Positions 17,999 to 26,794 are shown, counted from the first letter of the stretch. The stretch: 60,754 nt of DNA from Megasphaera elsdenii (GCF_020539865.1 NZ_JAJBQV010000014.1:1-60754), one strand, 5' to 3'. Program-made: numbers and translations. Notes: generated by a model not told the origin, from the letters alone.

Positions 17999-18170
17999 AA
18001 GTATCCGAAAAGGGCTGTCGCGCTCGCGGCGGTCCTTTTGTTCTTATATTACATAGTTTGTAGTTTGCAGAACACAGGTTATTAATAGAAAACCTCCCAC
18101 TTCAAACTCCAAACTTCAAACTTGCACATCAAGGCATTATGCCTAATGGCAGAAGCCTTGACGTGCCACA
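17999..18170. repeat. Degenerate composite intergenic repeat between metQ and metF
   Basis: AAAAGGGCTGTCGCGCTCGCGGCGGTCCTTTT-type hairpin at the left (about 18007-18038), a middle with CTTCAAACTCCAAACTTC, and a right-hand hairpin CAAGGCATTATGCC.../GGCAGAAGCCTTG. The order of parts follows the composite repeat but the sequence has drifted. The left hairpin probably terminates metQ. Confidence 0.55.
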
Positions 18171-18188
18171 CACAGGGGGAAACAATAC

Positions 18189-19043
18189 ATGCATACAAAT
18201 GAGCTTTTTGCCAAAAAAACGGTCTTTTCTTTTGAAGTCTTTCCGCCGAAGCGGGACATTCCCGTCGAAACGGTTTATCCGACCTTAGCAGAACTGAGCA
18301 AACTTCATCCCGATTTCATCAGCGTCACCTGCGGTGCCGGCGGCACTGGCGGCAACCGTACTGTCGAAGTCGCAACCCATATCAAAGAATTGGGCTGCGA
18401 AACGGCAGCTCACATGCCCTGCATCTATCTTACGGAAGAAGCAGCGCTCCAGAACCTGAAAGAATTGAAAGAAGCCGGCATCGAAAATATCCTGGCCCTG
18501 CGCGGCGACGAAGTACCAGGCCGTGAACGGGCTCATGCCTTCGAACACGCCAGCGACCTCGTGGCCTTCATCAAAGAAAAAGCGCCGGAATTCAACGTCA
18601 TCGGCGCCTGCTACCCTGAAGGACATACCGAAGCTAAGACCCTGGCCGCCGACATCCGCAACTTGAAGACCAAAGTCGACGCCGGCGCTAGCGAACTCAT
18701 TTCCCAGCTCTTCTTCGACAACGCCCTTTTCTACCGCTTCCTCGAACGTTGTGAAATCGCCGGTATCAATGTTCCCATCGAAGCCGGCATCATGCCCGTC
18801 ACTAACAAAGCTCAAATCGAACGCATGGTCACCATGTGCGGCGCCACGCTCCCGATCAAATTCCAGCGGGCCATTGCCAAATACGGTGACACTCCCGAAT
18901 CCATGCGCGATATCGGCATCGCCTACGCCGTCGACCAGATTGCCGATCTCCTGGCCAACGGCGTAGACGGCATCCACGTCTACACCATGAATAACCCGTA
19001 TATCGCAAAAAAAATCGCCGAAGCCGTAAAGACATTGTTATAG
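18189..19043 (+). CDS. metF: Methylenetetrahydrofolate reductase
   Basis: The enzyme reduces 5,10-methylene-THF to 5-methyl-THF, the methyl donor for methionine synthesis. The protein has 284 residues, the usual length for the catalytic domain alone. It shows FSFEVFPPK at the start with the catalytic glutamate, FISVTCGAGG, ILALRGDEVPG, GACYPEGHTEA and QLFFDNALFYRF. It forms a TIM barrel that binds FAD. GGGGG precedes the ATG. Its location next to a SAM-controlled metQ fits methionine supply, but no S-box is seen directly before it. Confidence 0.95.
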   Translation: MHTNELFAKKTVFSFEVFPPKRDIPVETVYPTLAELSKLHPDFISVTCGAGGTGGNRTVEVATHIKELGCETAAHMPCIYLTEEAALQNLKELKEAGIENILALRGDEVPGRERAHAFEHASDLVAFIKEKAPEFNVIGACYPEGHTEAKTLAADIRNLKTKVDAGASELISQLFFDNALFYRFLERCEIAGINVPIEAGIMPVTNKAQIERMVTMCGATLPIKFQRAIAKYGDTPESMRDIGIAYAVDQIADLLANGVDGIHVYTMNNPYIAKKIAEAVKTLL

Positions 19044-19067
19044 AAATCTTTGCACATCACCTTTATA

Positions 19068-19173
19068 GTAGGGGCTTGCACGTGGCAAGCCCGCCCCAGA
19101 ACATTAGCGATTCTCAAGTTCAGGGAAAGCATCACCGAATCTCCAGCAGGTCGCCCACGTGGCGACTCTTACA
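19068..19173. repeat. Two CACGTG-core repeats downstream of metF
   Basis: GTAGGGGCTTGCACGTGGC at 19068-19086 continues into AAGCCC; GGTCGCCCACGTGGCGAC at 19149-19166 continues into TCTTACA. They lie in opposite orientations between metF and its shared terminator. Confidence 0.8.
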
Positions 19174-19177
19174 GTGA

Positions 19178-19217
19178 AAAAAGAGAGGCTATCTTAATGT
19201 GACAGCCTCTCTTTTTT
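19178..19217. terminator. Bidirectional terminator between metF and the decarboxylase gene
   Basis: AAAAGAGAGGCT and AGCCTCTCTTTTTT form a stem of about 12 bp with A before and T after. The loop contains GTGACAG of the hairpin repeat family. It touches the stop codon of the convergent decarboxylase gene. Confidence 0.85.
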
Positions 19218-21376
19218 CATTCTTTCAGCACATATCCATAAGCATGAATGCGTCCATCGTCTTCTTTTTCCAAGTAGACGCCCTGGATTTCCGAGGCGAA
19301 ACCTGGCAATTCATTGAGGCCTTCTTCCAAAGCCTTGAAGTACTGGACGGCCGTATGGGACCAGCGTTCGCCCGGGACGACGCAGAGGACGCCTGGCGGA
19401 TAGGGCAGGGCCCCTTCCAGGGCAATGCGGCCTTCGATTTCATCGAGAGGTACCAGTTCTCCCTGACCGCGGATGAAAGCATATTGCGCATCTTGAGCAT
19501 TCATGGCATATTCCGGGAAGTATTGGCGGCGGAAAAGTTTCTTCTGCAGGTCCTTGACGTTCCGTGCCTTATAGAAATCGTGCATTTCCTGGCAAAGCTG
19601 GCGGATTGTATAGCCTGCATAGCGGTCCGGATGCGAGTTGTAGACGCCGAGAAGGACTTCCTGCATGGGTACATCGTGATCGACGAAGCGTTCAAACCGA
19701 ACCAACTGGGACACGAGAAGACGCATCTTATTCTTATTTTCAGCCGGTGTCAGTAGGAAGAGAATCGAGTTTAAATCGCATTTTTCTGGAATGACGCCGT
19801 TGCCGCGCAAATACGTCGCCAAGATATTGGCATGGATGCCGAAATCCTCGTACTGTCCCGATTCGGCATTGATGCCTGGTGTCGTCAAGAGGAGCTTGCA
19901 CGGGTCGACGAGATATTGGCCCGGACCGTAGCCTTCGAAAGCATGCCACTTAGCATCCGGTTCAAAGGTGAAATAAGCCAGGTCATTAGCCATGTCATCG
20001 GTATTACCATCCTGCCAGGGCTTGCCGTATACTGTCGGCGCTACGAAAGGCCGGATATAATGGCAGCGCCGCAGAATATCCTTGCGGGCTTCGATACCCA
20101 TTTTCACACAGTCCATCCACATCTTGCGGCCAGCCGCACCGGCATGGATTTTGGCATTGACGGCAATCGTTGCGAACATGGGGTAAAAAGGACTAGTCGA
20201 CGCATTCGCCATGAAGGCGTTATTGAAAGTCTTGTGGTTACAGTAGCGTGACTGGTTATGGATATGATTATCCTTTTTGTGAATCTGCGAAGCCTGAGAA
20301 AAACCGGCCTGCTGCTTATGGACCGACTGGACGACCATGACACCCGGATCATCTTCATGCAAATCGAGGAGCAGCGGCGAGCAGTCCTTGAGCATGGGAA
20401 TGAATTGTTCATAGCCGACCCAAGCCGAATCAAAGAGGATATAATCGCAGAGATGACCGATACGGTCGACGACGTAGCGGGCATTATACAGCGTCCCGTC
20501 ATAAGTACCGAGCTGGATAACAGCCAGGCGGAAAGGTCGTTGGGCCTTAGCTTTTTCCGGATCCCGTTCGGCTGCCAATTGGCGCAGATACGTTTCATCG
20601 AAGCAATGGGCGTCAATGCCGCCGATAAACCCATAAGGATTGCGGGCCGTTTCCAAATAAACCGGCGTCGCCCCGGCCTGGATGAGGGCCCCGAGGGCCA
20701 CGGACTTGTGATTGTTGCGGTCATAGAGGACCAAGTCGCCAGGCGTCAACAAGGCATTAGTGACGACTTTATTGGACGACGAAGACCCATTGAGGACGAA
20801 ATAAGTCTTGTCTGCATGGAAGACTTGGGCTGCAAAATCCTGGGCTTCCAAGGCCGGCCCTTCGTGAATGAGCAAATCACCAAGGGTTACATCAGCATTG
20901 CAGATATCGGATTGAAAAATATGAGGTCCATAAAAATCATAAAGATAGCGTCCTGCCGGATGCTTCTTGAAAAAGAGGCCATCTTGGTGGCCCGGGCAGT
21001 CAAAAGGCGTATTCTTTTCACTGACATAATCGACGAGGTCGGCAAAAAACGGCGGCAGCACAGCATGTTCATAACGGCTGGCCAAGCGTTCGGCTGTCGA
21101 AATACAGCGGCTCTTATTGACCATTTCTTCCGTAAAGACGACATCGACTTTATCAATATATTGGTCCGGCATCTTCTCGCCGCCTGGCATGATGACCATG
21201 ATGGGAATACCGAATCCCGTTTCATCGATCTTGTCGATGTAGGCAAAATCCTGATCCGAAATAACGGCTACAGCCACATCGGTGAAATCCGTCTGCTCAA
21301 TAGGAACGATTTCCCGGTCGCTGTCAACGAAATAATACTGTACGTCAAAGCTGTAAGCTATCTTCAAATGTTTCAT
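19217..21376 (-). CDS. speC: Ornithine decarboxylase (Orn/Lys/Arg decarboxylase major family)
   Basis: The enzyme makes putrescine from ornithine with pyridoxal phosphate. The protein has 719 residues in the order wing domain, PLP-binding domain, C-terminal domain. It shows CPGHQDGLFFKKHPAG, NGSSSSNKVV, and the PLP-lysine motif SVHKQQAGFSQASQIHKKD, followed by NAFMANASTSPFYP as in the enterobacterial SpeC/SpeF enzymes. Lysine and arginine decarboxylases share the fold, so substrate specificity is inferred from overall resemblance. It lies upstream of and on the same strand as the arginine biosynthesis genes, though 540 bases apart; ornithine is a product of that pathway. Confidence 0.87.
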   Translation of the reverse strand: MKHLKIAYSFDVQYYFVDSDREIVPIEQTDFTDVAVAVISDQDFAYIDKIDETGFGIPIMVIMPGGEKMPDQYIDKVDVVFTEEMVNKSRCISTAERLASRYEHAVLPPFFADLVDYVSEKNTPFDCPGHQDGLFFKKHPAGRYLYDFYGPHIFQSDICNADVTLGDLLIHEGPALEAQDFAAQVFHADKTYFVLNGSSSSNKVVTNALLTPGDLVLYDRNNHKSVALGALIQAGATPVYLETARNPYGFIGGIDAHCFDETYLRQLAAERDPEKAKAQRPFRLAVIQLGTYDGTLYNARYVVDRIGHLCDYILFDSAWVGYEQFIPMLKDCSPLLLDLHEDDPGVMVVQSVHKQQAGFSQASQIHKKDNHIHNQSRYCNHKTFNNAFMANASTSPFYPMFATIAVNAKIHAGAAGRKMWMDCVKMGIEARKDILRRCHYIRPFVAPTVYGKPWQDGNTDDMANDLAYFTFEPDAKWHAFEGYGPGQYLVDPCKLLLTTPGINAESGQYEDFGIHANILATYLRGNGVIPEKCDLNSILFLLTPAENKNKMRLLVSQLVRFERFVDHDVPMQEVLLGVYNSHPDRYAGYTIRQLCQEMHDFYKARNVKDLQKKLFRRQYFPEYAMNAQDAQYAFIRGQGELVPLDEIEGRIALEGALPYPPGVLCVVPGERWSHTAVQYFKALEEGLNELPGFASEIQGVYLEKEDDGRIHAYGYVLKE

Positions 21377-21914
21377 ATTCTTCTCTCCCTATCCTCTTCC
21401 TTTGCATTGATATTGTAAAATAGTACAGCCCTATTGTACGCAATTCCCCCATGAATAGCAAGAAAAATATTTCGCAAATAGTAGTGGGGCCATTGTAGGG
21501 GCGTCCACGTGGGACGACCGTCTTGCTGACGTGAGAATCTCATAATCAGGACTATCGGTCACACTTCGCAAAACACCGTTCTCTTCGGGCTCAGATGCTG
21601 CTACGCAGCAACAAACTCAGAATAACGACATCGGCTCGTGACAAGAATCGTGGTTCGTAAAAGCCTGCTATTATTCTCGGATAAGTTATGGCCAAAACTC
21701 TCTAGCGGGCTCGCCACGTGCGAGCCCCTACAGACATACCATTATGCCAGCATAGGCTGTGGCAGAGTTTCGCAGCGGGCTGCTCTCATCGGGACAGCCC
21801 CTACGCACAAGGCCATGGGCCGTGTATTTTTGCTGACTGCTAACAGCTAACCGCTGACTGCTAAAAAAGGCGCTGTCTTCATGCGACAGCGCCTTTTTCA
21901 CTACAAACTATATT
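21377..21914. other. Repeat-filled intergenic region
   Basis: No gene is seen. Near the decarboxylase start there is only a weak promoter (TTGCGT and a TACAAT on the minus strand). CACGTG-core repeats lie at 21495-21520 and 21706-21732; a third at 21775-21803 keeps the flanks (GCGGGCTG/CAGCCCCTAC) but has lost the core. Heptamers related to GCTAACA run from 21832 to 21866, followed by a terminator hairpin. Confidence 0.8.
21863..21898. terminator. Terminator downstream of argD
   Basis: GGCGCTGTC/GACAGCGCC stem (inner bases TTCATGC) with A run before and T run after; on the minus strand it follows the argD stop codon by about 17 bases. It belongs to the GGCTGTCGCA hairpin family. Confidence 0.85.
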
Positions 21915-23087
21915 CTATTTATCGATGACCTTCTTAACGATGCCGATGGCTTCTTTCAATTCATCCCAAGGGATATTGAGCGGCGGCAAGAGGCGCAAGA
22001 GGCCATTAGCGGTGAGAACTAAGACGCCGTGGTCGACGCAGCCTTCTACGACATCCATGAGGGCTTTATTTTTGAGGGCGACGCCAATCATGAGGCCCAT
22101 GCCCGATACGTGGTCGACGTGTTCGCATTGTTCCAGTTCTTCTTTGATGTATTTCCCTTTTTCCCGAACTTCTGCCATAAGGTCGTCGTCGAGGCGGTCG
22201 ATGATGGAAATGCCGCCGGCCGTACAAATCGGGTTGCCACCAAAGGTCGAACCATGGGTATGGTTAGTCAAGGTATGCTGTGTCGAATCAGCAAACATCG
22301 TAGCCCCTAACGGCAGGCCGCCACCGATGGCTTTCGCCGTGGAAACGATATCGGGATGGATGCCATAGCCCATATAGGAATAGAGATAGCCCGTCCGACC
22401 GTTGCCAGTCTGGACTTCGTCGACGATGATCAGGATATCGTGAGCGTGAGCATATGCTTCTACTTTCTGGACGTATTCCTTATCAAGAGGATGGACGCCG
22501 CCTTCGCCCTGGACCATTTCCATCATGATAGCGCAGACGTTATTTTCTTCGCAAAGCCGCTTCATATCGTCAAAATCATCGGGTTCAGCATAAACGAAAC
22601 CGTCGACGAAGGGTCCGAAATCTTCATGGAGCGAATCCTGGCCGCAAGCCGTCAAGGTCGCAATGGTCCGGCCGTGGAAGCTGTTCTTCAAAGTAACGAT
22701 TGTATAGCGGCCGTCACCGTATTTGTCATGGGAATATTTCCGAGCCGTTTTGATGGCACATTCGTTGGCTTCGGCACCGGAGTTGGAGAAGAATACCTTC
22801 TTCATGCCTGTCTTCTGACAGAGTTTTTCGGCCAAGACGGTCTGAGGTTCTGTAAAGAAAACGTTGGAAATATGGCTCAATTTATGGAGCTGCGTTTCGA
22901 CGGCATGAATCCACACGTCATCACAGACACCAAAAATGTTGACAGCAATACCGGCGCTAAGATCGATGTATTTCTTGCCATCGACGTCATATAAAATCGC
23001 GCCTTTGCCGTGATCCAATACAGCCCCGACCCGGTTGTATACATTGACGATATATTCTTTATCAAGGGTTTTATAATCTTCTGCCAT
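21915..23087 (-). CDS. argD: Acetylornithine aminotransferase
   Basis: The enzyme is a class-III aminotransferase that converts N-acetylglutamate semialdehyde and glutamate to N-acetylornithine. The protein has 390 residues. It shows YLDLSAG-like YIDLSAGIAVN, FFSNSGAEANECAIK, SFHGRTIATL, the PLP aspartate in IIVDEVQTGNGRTG and the PLP lysine in STAKAIGGGLP. It is the last gene of the argC-argJ-like-argB-argD run, 19 bases after argB. Class-III enzymes overlap in substrate, but the operon supports ArgD. Confidence 0.95.
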   Translation of the reverse strand: MAEDYKTLDKEYIVNVYNRVGAVLDHGKGAILYDVDGKKYIDLSAGIAVNIFGVCDDVWIHAVETQLHKLSHISNVFFTEPQTVLAEKLCQKTGMKKVFFSNSGAEANECAIKTARKYSHDKYGDGRYTIVTLKNSFHGRTIATLTACGQDSLHEDFGPFVDGFVYAEPDDFDDMKRLCEENNVCAIMMEMVQGEGGVHPLDKEYVQKVEAYAHAHDILIIVDEVQTGNGRTGYLYSYMGYGIHPDIVSTAKAIGGGLPLGATMFADSTQHTLTNHTHGSTFGGNPICTAGGISIIDRLDDDLMAEVREKGKYIKEELEQCEHVDHVSGMGLMIGVALKNKALMDVVEGCVDHGVLVLTANGLLRLLPPLNIPWDELKEAIGIVKKVIDK

Positions 23088-23106
23088 TAGGGGATTCCTT
23101 CTTTCT

Positions 23107-24015
23107 TTATTTACCGATAGAGTAATGTCCTACGAACATCGTGCCCAGGCCTTCTTCCGTGAGCATTTCGATGAGGATGGCATGGGGAACCGTGCCGTTG
23201 ATAATGAACACGCGCTTGACGCCAGCCTTGATGGCATCGGTGCAGCACTGGACCTTAGGAATCATGCCGCCGGCGATGATTCCGTCTTTTTCCAACTGCC
23301 GTGCCTGTTCAAGGGTAATTTCCGTGAGCAGCGAATCGGGATCGTCCTTATCCTTAAGGACGCCATCGATATTGGTCATGGATAACATACATTCTGCATT
23401 GAGAGCGCCGGCGATTTTAGCCGCTGCCGTATCGGCGTTAATATTGTAGGCCTGGCCGTTGGTATCGGTACCGATAGTCGAAATGACCGGGATATATCCT
23501 TTATCCAAGTTATCTTTGATGATAGAAACATCGACGTCTGTAATGCGGCCAACATAGCCCAATTCATCGCTCTGCTTCTGGACTTTGATCATCTGGTCAT
23601 CCAGGCCGCAGAGGCCGATAGCCTTGCCGCCAATCGTCCCGATAAGGTTGACCAAATCCTTGTTGACCTGGCCGGCCAAGACCATCTGGACGACTTTCAT
23701 CGTTTCCGCATCAGTCACGCGCAAGCCGTTGAGGAACTTCGATTCCATGCCCAAGCGGTTCAGCGTTTCCTTGATATGCGGACCACCGCCGTGGACTAAG
23801 ACGACTTTGACGCCGATGAGGTTCAAAAGGACGATATCGCCCATAACCGATTTCCTTAACTCTTCGTTGATCATGGCATTGCCGCCGTACTTGACGACGA
23901 CGATTTTGCCGCTATATTTCTTGATGTACGGCAGAGCGTTCATCAAAATCTGTGCCTTTTGGGCATTGGTGACGGATTTGACATCTTCCGAGACGAGTTC
24001 AATTCTCTTAAACAT
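23107..24015 (-). CDS. argB: Acetylglutamate kinase
   Basis: The enzyme phosphorylates N-acetylglutamate, the second step of arginine synthesis. The protein has 302 residues from the ATG at 24015. An ATG at 24033 lies inside the ribosome binding site GGGGGAAG and is rejected. Motifs are VVKYGGNAM, LVHGGGPHI, and INADTAAAKIAGAL. The N-terminal extension before VVKYGG (about 30 residues) is the kind found in arginine-inhibited hexameric kinases, so feedback by arginine is possible. Confidence 0.95.
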   Translation of the reverse strand: MFKRIELVSEDVKSVTNAQKAQILMNALPYIKKYSGKIVVVKYGGNAMINEELRKSVMGDIVLLNLIGVKVVLVHGGGPHIKETLNRLGMESKFLNGLRVTDAETMKVVQMVLAGQVNKDLVNLIGTIGGKAIGLCGLDDQMIKVQKQSDELGYVGRITDVDVSIIKDNLDKGYIPVISTIGTDTNGQAYNINADTAAAKIAGALNAECMLSMTNIDGVLKDKDDPDSLLTEITLEQARQLEKDGIIAGGMIPKVQCCTDAIKAGVKRVFIINGTVPHAILIEMLTEEGLGTMFVGHYSIGK

Positions 24016-24033
24016 GGTAATAACTTCCCCCAT

Positions 24034-24759
24034 TTAACTGCAAGCTTTCAAAGAATTTTGAAAGCCTAATTTTTTTAATAACTGTGCTAACCCATCGGCC
24101 AGAGCTTCCTGGCTGCACGGGCTGCTTCCGGCCATGCCATTGGCCATGACGATAAACGTAAAGTTCTCCGTATTGATAGCTGCCTTGGCCTGAGCCAGAG
24201 CTCCTTCGATGACAGCACTATCGGCCTGGGCATCGGTCATGATAACACATAAGCCGTCGCTGTCAGCCGTACCGTCGGCGGCGATACCGCTCAAGGAACA
24301 GCCCGGCGTACCACTGGATAAGGCGACCTGATAAGCTGTGACATCACCGGAGTTATCCAGAACTGCTTCCAGCGGCTGACTGTCATTCCCTAACCCAGCT
24401 GTCAGCGTCTTGAGACTGTAGATGAGCAGGGACGGGCGGAAATACTGGCCCTTGGCCCCGCTGGCAACCAAAGCGATATCTTCGGGCGCTTCATCCATGC
24501 ATTTCCCCGCAGCCTGGCAGACTTCCTGAGAAATCTCATGGCCCCGGGGCCCATCGGGAAGGGCCGTACCGTTGTGCAGGAGCAGTACCTTACCTTCCTG
24601 AGTCATCAGGCCCTGACTCGTAGCGGTAACGATGGAGCAGTCCCGTCGGCTTACGATCATAGCAACATCCAATTTCACACGGCTGCTACATAATCCACTA
24701 TACGTACCGGCAGCCTGAAATCCTTGCGGTACGCTGAGGCTATCATAAACCTGACTCAT
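24034..24759 (-). CDS. Shortened ArgJ-like protein without catalytic threonine
   Basis: The protein has 241 residues from the ATG at 24759 after AGGTGGAG; true ArgJ has about 400. The N-terminus VPQGFQAAGTYSGL matches the PKGFxAAGxxAGI start of ornithine acetyltransferase, VLLLHNGTALPDG corresponds to the VVNSGNAN strand, and VIMTDAQADSAVIEGALAQA to the FITTDAxISP region. However, the ATM-L cleavage site that supplies the active threonine is replaced by DGLCVIMTDA, the DGDTSTND loop is missing, and about 150 C-terminal residues are absent. It lies in frame in the operon where argJ is expected. It is unlikely to be an acetyltransferase; it may be a decayed gene or have gained a binding role. 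Confidence 0.7.
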   Translation of the reverse strand: MSQVYDSLSVPQGFQAAGTYSGLCSSRVKLDVAMIVSRRDCSIVTATSQGLMTQEGKVLLLHNGTALPDGPRGHEISQEVCQAAGKCMDEAPEDIALVASGAKGQYFRPSLLIYSLKTLTAGLGNDSQPLEAVLDNSGDVTAYQVALSSGTPGCSLSGIAADGTADSDGLCVIMTDAQADSAVIEGALAQAKAAINTENFTFIVMANGMAGSSPCSQEALADGLAQLLKKLGFQNSLKACS

Positions 24760-24786
24760 ACTGACTCCACCTCTCATCTTATTCAT

Positions 24787-25731
24787 CTAATGCTTTAAAT
24801 TAAGCCCTGTCGTGGGATCAATGCCCATCATAAGGTTCATATTCTGTATAGCTGCACCGGAAGCGCCTTTGCCGAGATTGTCGAACAAGGACGTAACCAT
24901 AATGCGCTGGTCATTGCCAGTGACTAGGATTTCCATATCGTCGTAGCCGCTCATATCATTGGCTGCGATGAAGCCGCCCTTGTCTTCACCGAAGGGCAGG
25001 ACATGGATAAAGGGGCAGCCGTCGTAATGGCTGGCCAAAACCTGCCAGACGTCGTGGGCCGTCACCTTTTTCGCCAGCAAGTGGCTGAAGAAAGGAATCA
25101 TGACTTCCATACCGCTGTAATAATCATCAACAATGGGCGTAAAGACCGGTTCCTGCGTCAAATGGCAAATCGTGACGATTTCCGGCAAGTGTTTGTGCTG
25201 TTGGACCAGTCCGTACTGACGCGGTGCATATAAATCCTGGCCCTTATCGCCTTCATACTGGGCGATCATCTTTTTGCCACCGCCGCTGTACCCGGTCAGG
25301 GAAAAGGCCGTCACCGGATAGTCGGCCGGGACGATACCGGCTTCTGTCAGAGGCTGTAAAATGGAAATAGCACCGCTGGCATGGCAGCCTGGATTGCCGA
25401 CGCGGTCGCTTTTGGCAATGGCCGCGGCCTGCTGAGGCGATAATTCAGGGAACCCATATGTCCAACCCGGTGCTACCCGCCGTCCTGTCGACGTATCGAT
25501 GAGGCGGACGTCACAGCCTTCGGCCAGGGTTACGGCTTCGGCAGCGGCACCGTCAGGGAGGCAAAGGAAGGCGATGTCGGCCTGCTGCATGCAAACCCGG
25601 ATGGCATCGGGATCCTTGCGGACATCGTCGGCAATGGGAACCAATTCGATATCCTGGCGGTTACTGAGCCGTTCATGAATCCGAAGGCCCGTCGTCCCTT
25701 CATGACCATCAATGAATACTTTCGTTTTCAC
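24787..25731 (-). CDS. argC: N-acetyl-gamma-glutamyl-phosphate reductase (short type)
   Basis: The enzyme reduces N-acetylglutamyl phosphate to the semialdehyde with NADPH. The protein has 314 residues, the length of the type-2 (short) ArgC group. It starts KVFIDGHEGTTGLRI, has the catalytic cysteine in GNPGCHASG near residue 117, and the substrate loop SLTGYSGGGKKM. The start is a GTG at 25731 after AGGAG. It is the first gene of the arginine run behind a strong promoter and ARG box. Confidence 0.95.
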   Translation of the reverse strand: MKTKVFIDGHEGTTGLRIHERLSNRQDIELVPIADDVRKDPDAIRVCMQQADIAFLCLPDGAAAEAVTLAEGCDVRLIDTSTGRRVAPGWTYGFPELSPQQAAAIAKSDRVGNPGCHASGAISILQPLTEAGIVPADYPVTAFSLTGYSGGGKKMIAQYEGDKGQDLYAPRQYGLVQQHKHLPEIVTICHLTQEPVFTPIVDDYYSGMEVMIPFFSHLLAKKVTAHDVWQVLASHYDGCPFIHVLPFGEDKGGFIAANDMSGYDDMEILVTGNDQRIMVTSLFDNLGKGASGAAIQNMNLMMGIDPTTGLNLKH

Positions 25732-25774
25732 ACTTCATCACTCCTATATCACATGGGCTGTGCCCTGACTATTG

Positions 25775-25792
25775 TTTGAATTTTTATTCATT
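25775..25792 (-). promoter_or_regulatory. ARG box (ArgR/AhrC operator)
   Basis: On the minus strand the 18 bases read AATGAATAAAAATTCAAA. The known Bacillus AhrC consensus is CATGAATAAAAATKCAAK, so nearly every position agrees. It overlaps the -10 box and start point of the argC promoter, as expected for arginine-dependent repression. Confidence 0.88.
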
Positions 25793-25818
25793 ATATATGC
25801 ATTTTAATATTTTGTCAA
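25790..25818 (-). promoter_or_regulatory. argC promoter
   Basis: Perfect boxes on the minus strand: TTGACA (25818-25813), 17-base spacer, TATAAT (25795-25790). Confidence 0.9.
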
Positions 25819-25861
25819 GAATTATACAAGATTTTTTACATAAATAATCGTAAATAGCCGC

Positions 25862-25877
25862 AGGGGCTCGCACGTGC
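25862..25877. repeat. Half of a CACGTG-core repeat at the end of the carboxypeptidase gene
   Basis: AGGGGCTCGCACGTGCC keeps the left half and core but lacks the right arm. It lies 18 bases past the stop codon of the LD-carboxypeptidase gene. Confidence 0.55.
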
Positions 25878-25894
25878 CTTTGTTTATCAAGCAA

Positions 25895-26794
25895 TTATTT
25901 ATGGTCAACAAAAGTAAGCGACGCTCCCTCCCTGTCAGCATCGACCCGGACCTTGACCCCATAAGGCACGAAGGCCTTATCCCTGGTATGACCGATGGGC
26001 AGGCCTTTGATGGCAGGTTTCCCAGCCAGATGGGCATAATAATCCAAGACCTGGTCCGTCGTGAAGTCGCCCGGGTCGTTAGGGCAATCGGTAAAATCGC
26101 CATAGGCAATAGCGGCGACGCGGGACAAAAGGCCGCTCTGCCAGAGCTGGTTCAACATACGATCAATCCGATAGGCATCTTCGCCAGTATCTTCCAAGAC
26201 CAAGATGCAGCCCGTCCCATCTAGGGCATAAGGCGTACCGACAAGTGACGTAAGGACCGTCAAATTGCCGCCGACAATCGGCCCTTCTGCCTTTCCCGGA
26301 ACGATAGTCGTCAGCTTCCGCCCGGCCGGCAAGGCCAAAGGACCTTGCCATTTGTCGGTTGTAAGCCCTTGGAAGAACTGGCCTGCTGTATAGGCATCAG
26401 AGCCGCCGAGGGTGACCATAAGCGGTCCATTTGCGGTGACTAAGCGGCATTTTTCCCAGAGGGCAATCTGCAACGCCGTCACATCACTGAAGCCGACGAC
26501 CAGTTTGGGATGAGAGGAAATAAAATCGTAATCCAGCTTATCGAGGATGCGCGCTGACCCATAGCCGCCATTAAGACAGATAATGGCCTTGACGTCATCG
26601 TCATGGAATAAAGCGTTGATATCGCGGGCACGTTCTTCATCAGTGCCGGAAAAGAAACCATAATTTCCGGTGACCGTCGGCATCATCTTGACGCGATATC
26701 CAGCCCGTTCCAGCCTAGTTACAGCTGCAGAAATATCCTGTCCTTCATCGTGCGTCGCCGGCGCGGCAATGCCGATACAGTCGCCGCGATGCAG
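25895..26794 (-). CDS. LD-carboxypeptidase (peptidase S66), start unclear
   Basis: Members trim the terminal D-alanine from murein tetrapeptides in the cytoplasm during peptidoglycan recycling. The recognisable domain begins with RGDCIGIAAPAT, encoded upstream of the first ATG (26686), then continues with NGGYGSARILD, the nucleophile region VGFSDVTAL, ILVLEDTGEDAYRIDRML and PIGHTRDKAFVPYG. The catalytic Ser/Glu/His pattern of LdcA is therefore present. No ATG, GTG or TTG is seen in frame before the domain begins; a CTG at 26794 after CGGGG would give 299 residues. Starting at 26686 would cut off the first strand. A point mutation, a sequencing error or a CTG start would all fit. Confidence 0.72.
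   Translation of the reverse strand: MHRGDCIGIAAPATHDEGQDISAAVTRLERAGYRVKMMPTVTGNYGFFSGTDEERARDINALFHDDDVKAIICLNGGYGSARILDKLDYDFISSHPKLVVGFSDVTALQIALWEKCRLVTANGPLMVTLGGSDAYTAGQFFQGLTTDKWQGPLALPAGRKLTTIVPGKAEGPIVGGNLTVLTSLVGTPYALDGTGCILVLEDTGEDAYRIDRMLNQLWQSGLLSRVAAIAYGDFTDCPNDPGDFTTDQVLDYYAHLAGKPAIKGLPIGHTRDKAFVPYGVKVRVDADREGASLTFVDHK

Noticed and set aside
21400..21470. Leader peptide or attenuator before the decarboxylase gene
   Set aside because: No short frame with a ribosome binding site and no terminator hairpin was found in the 100 bases in front.
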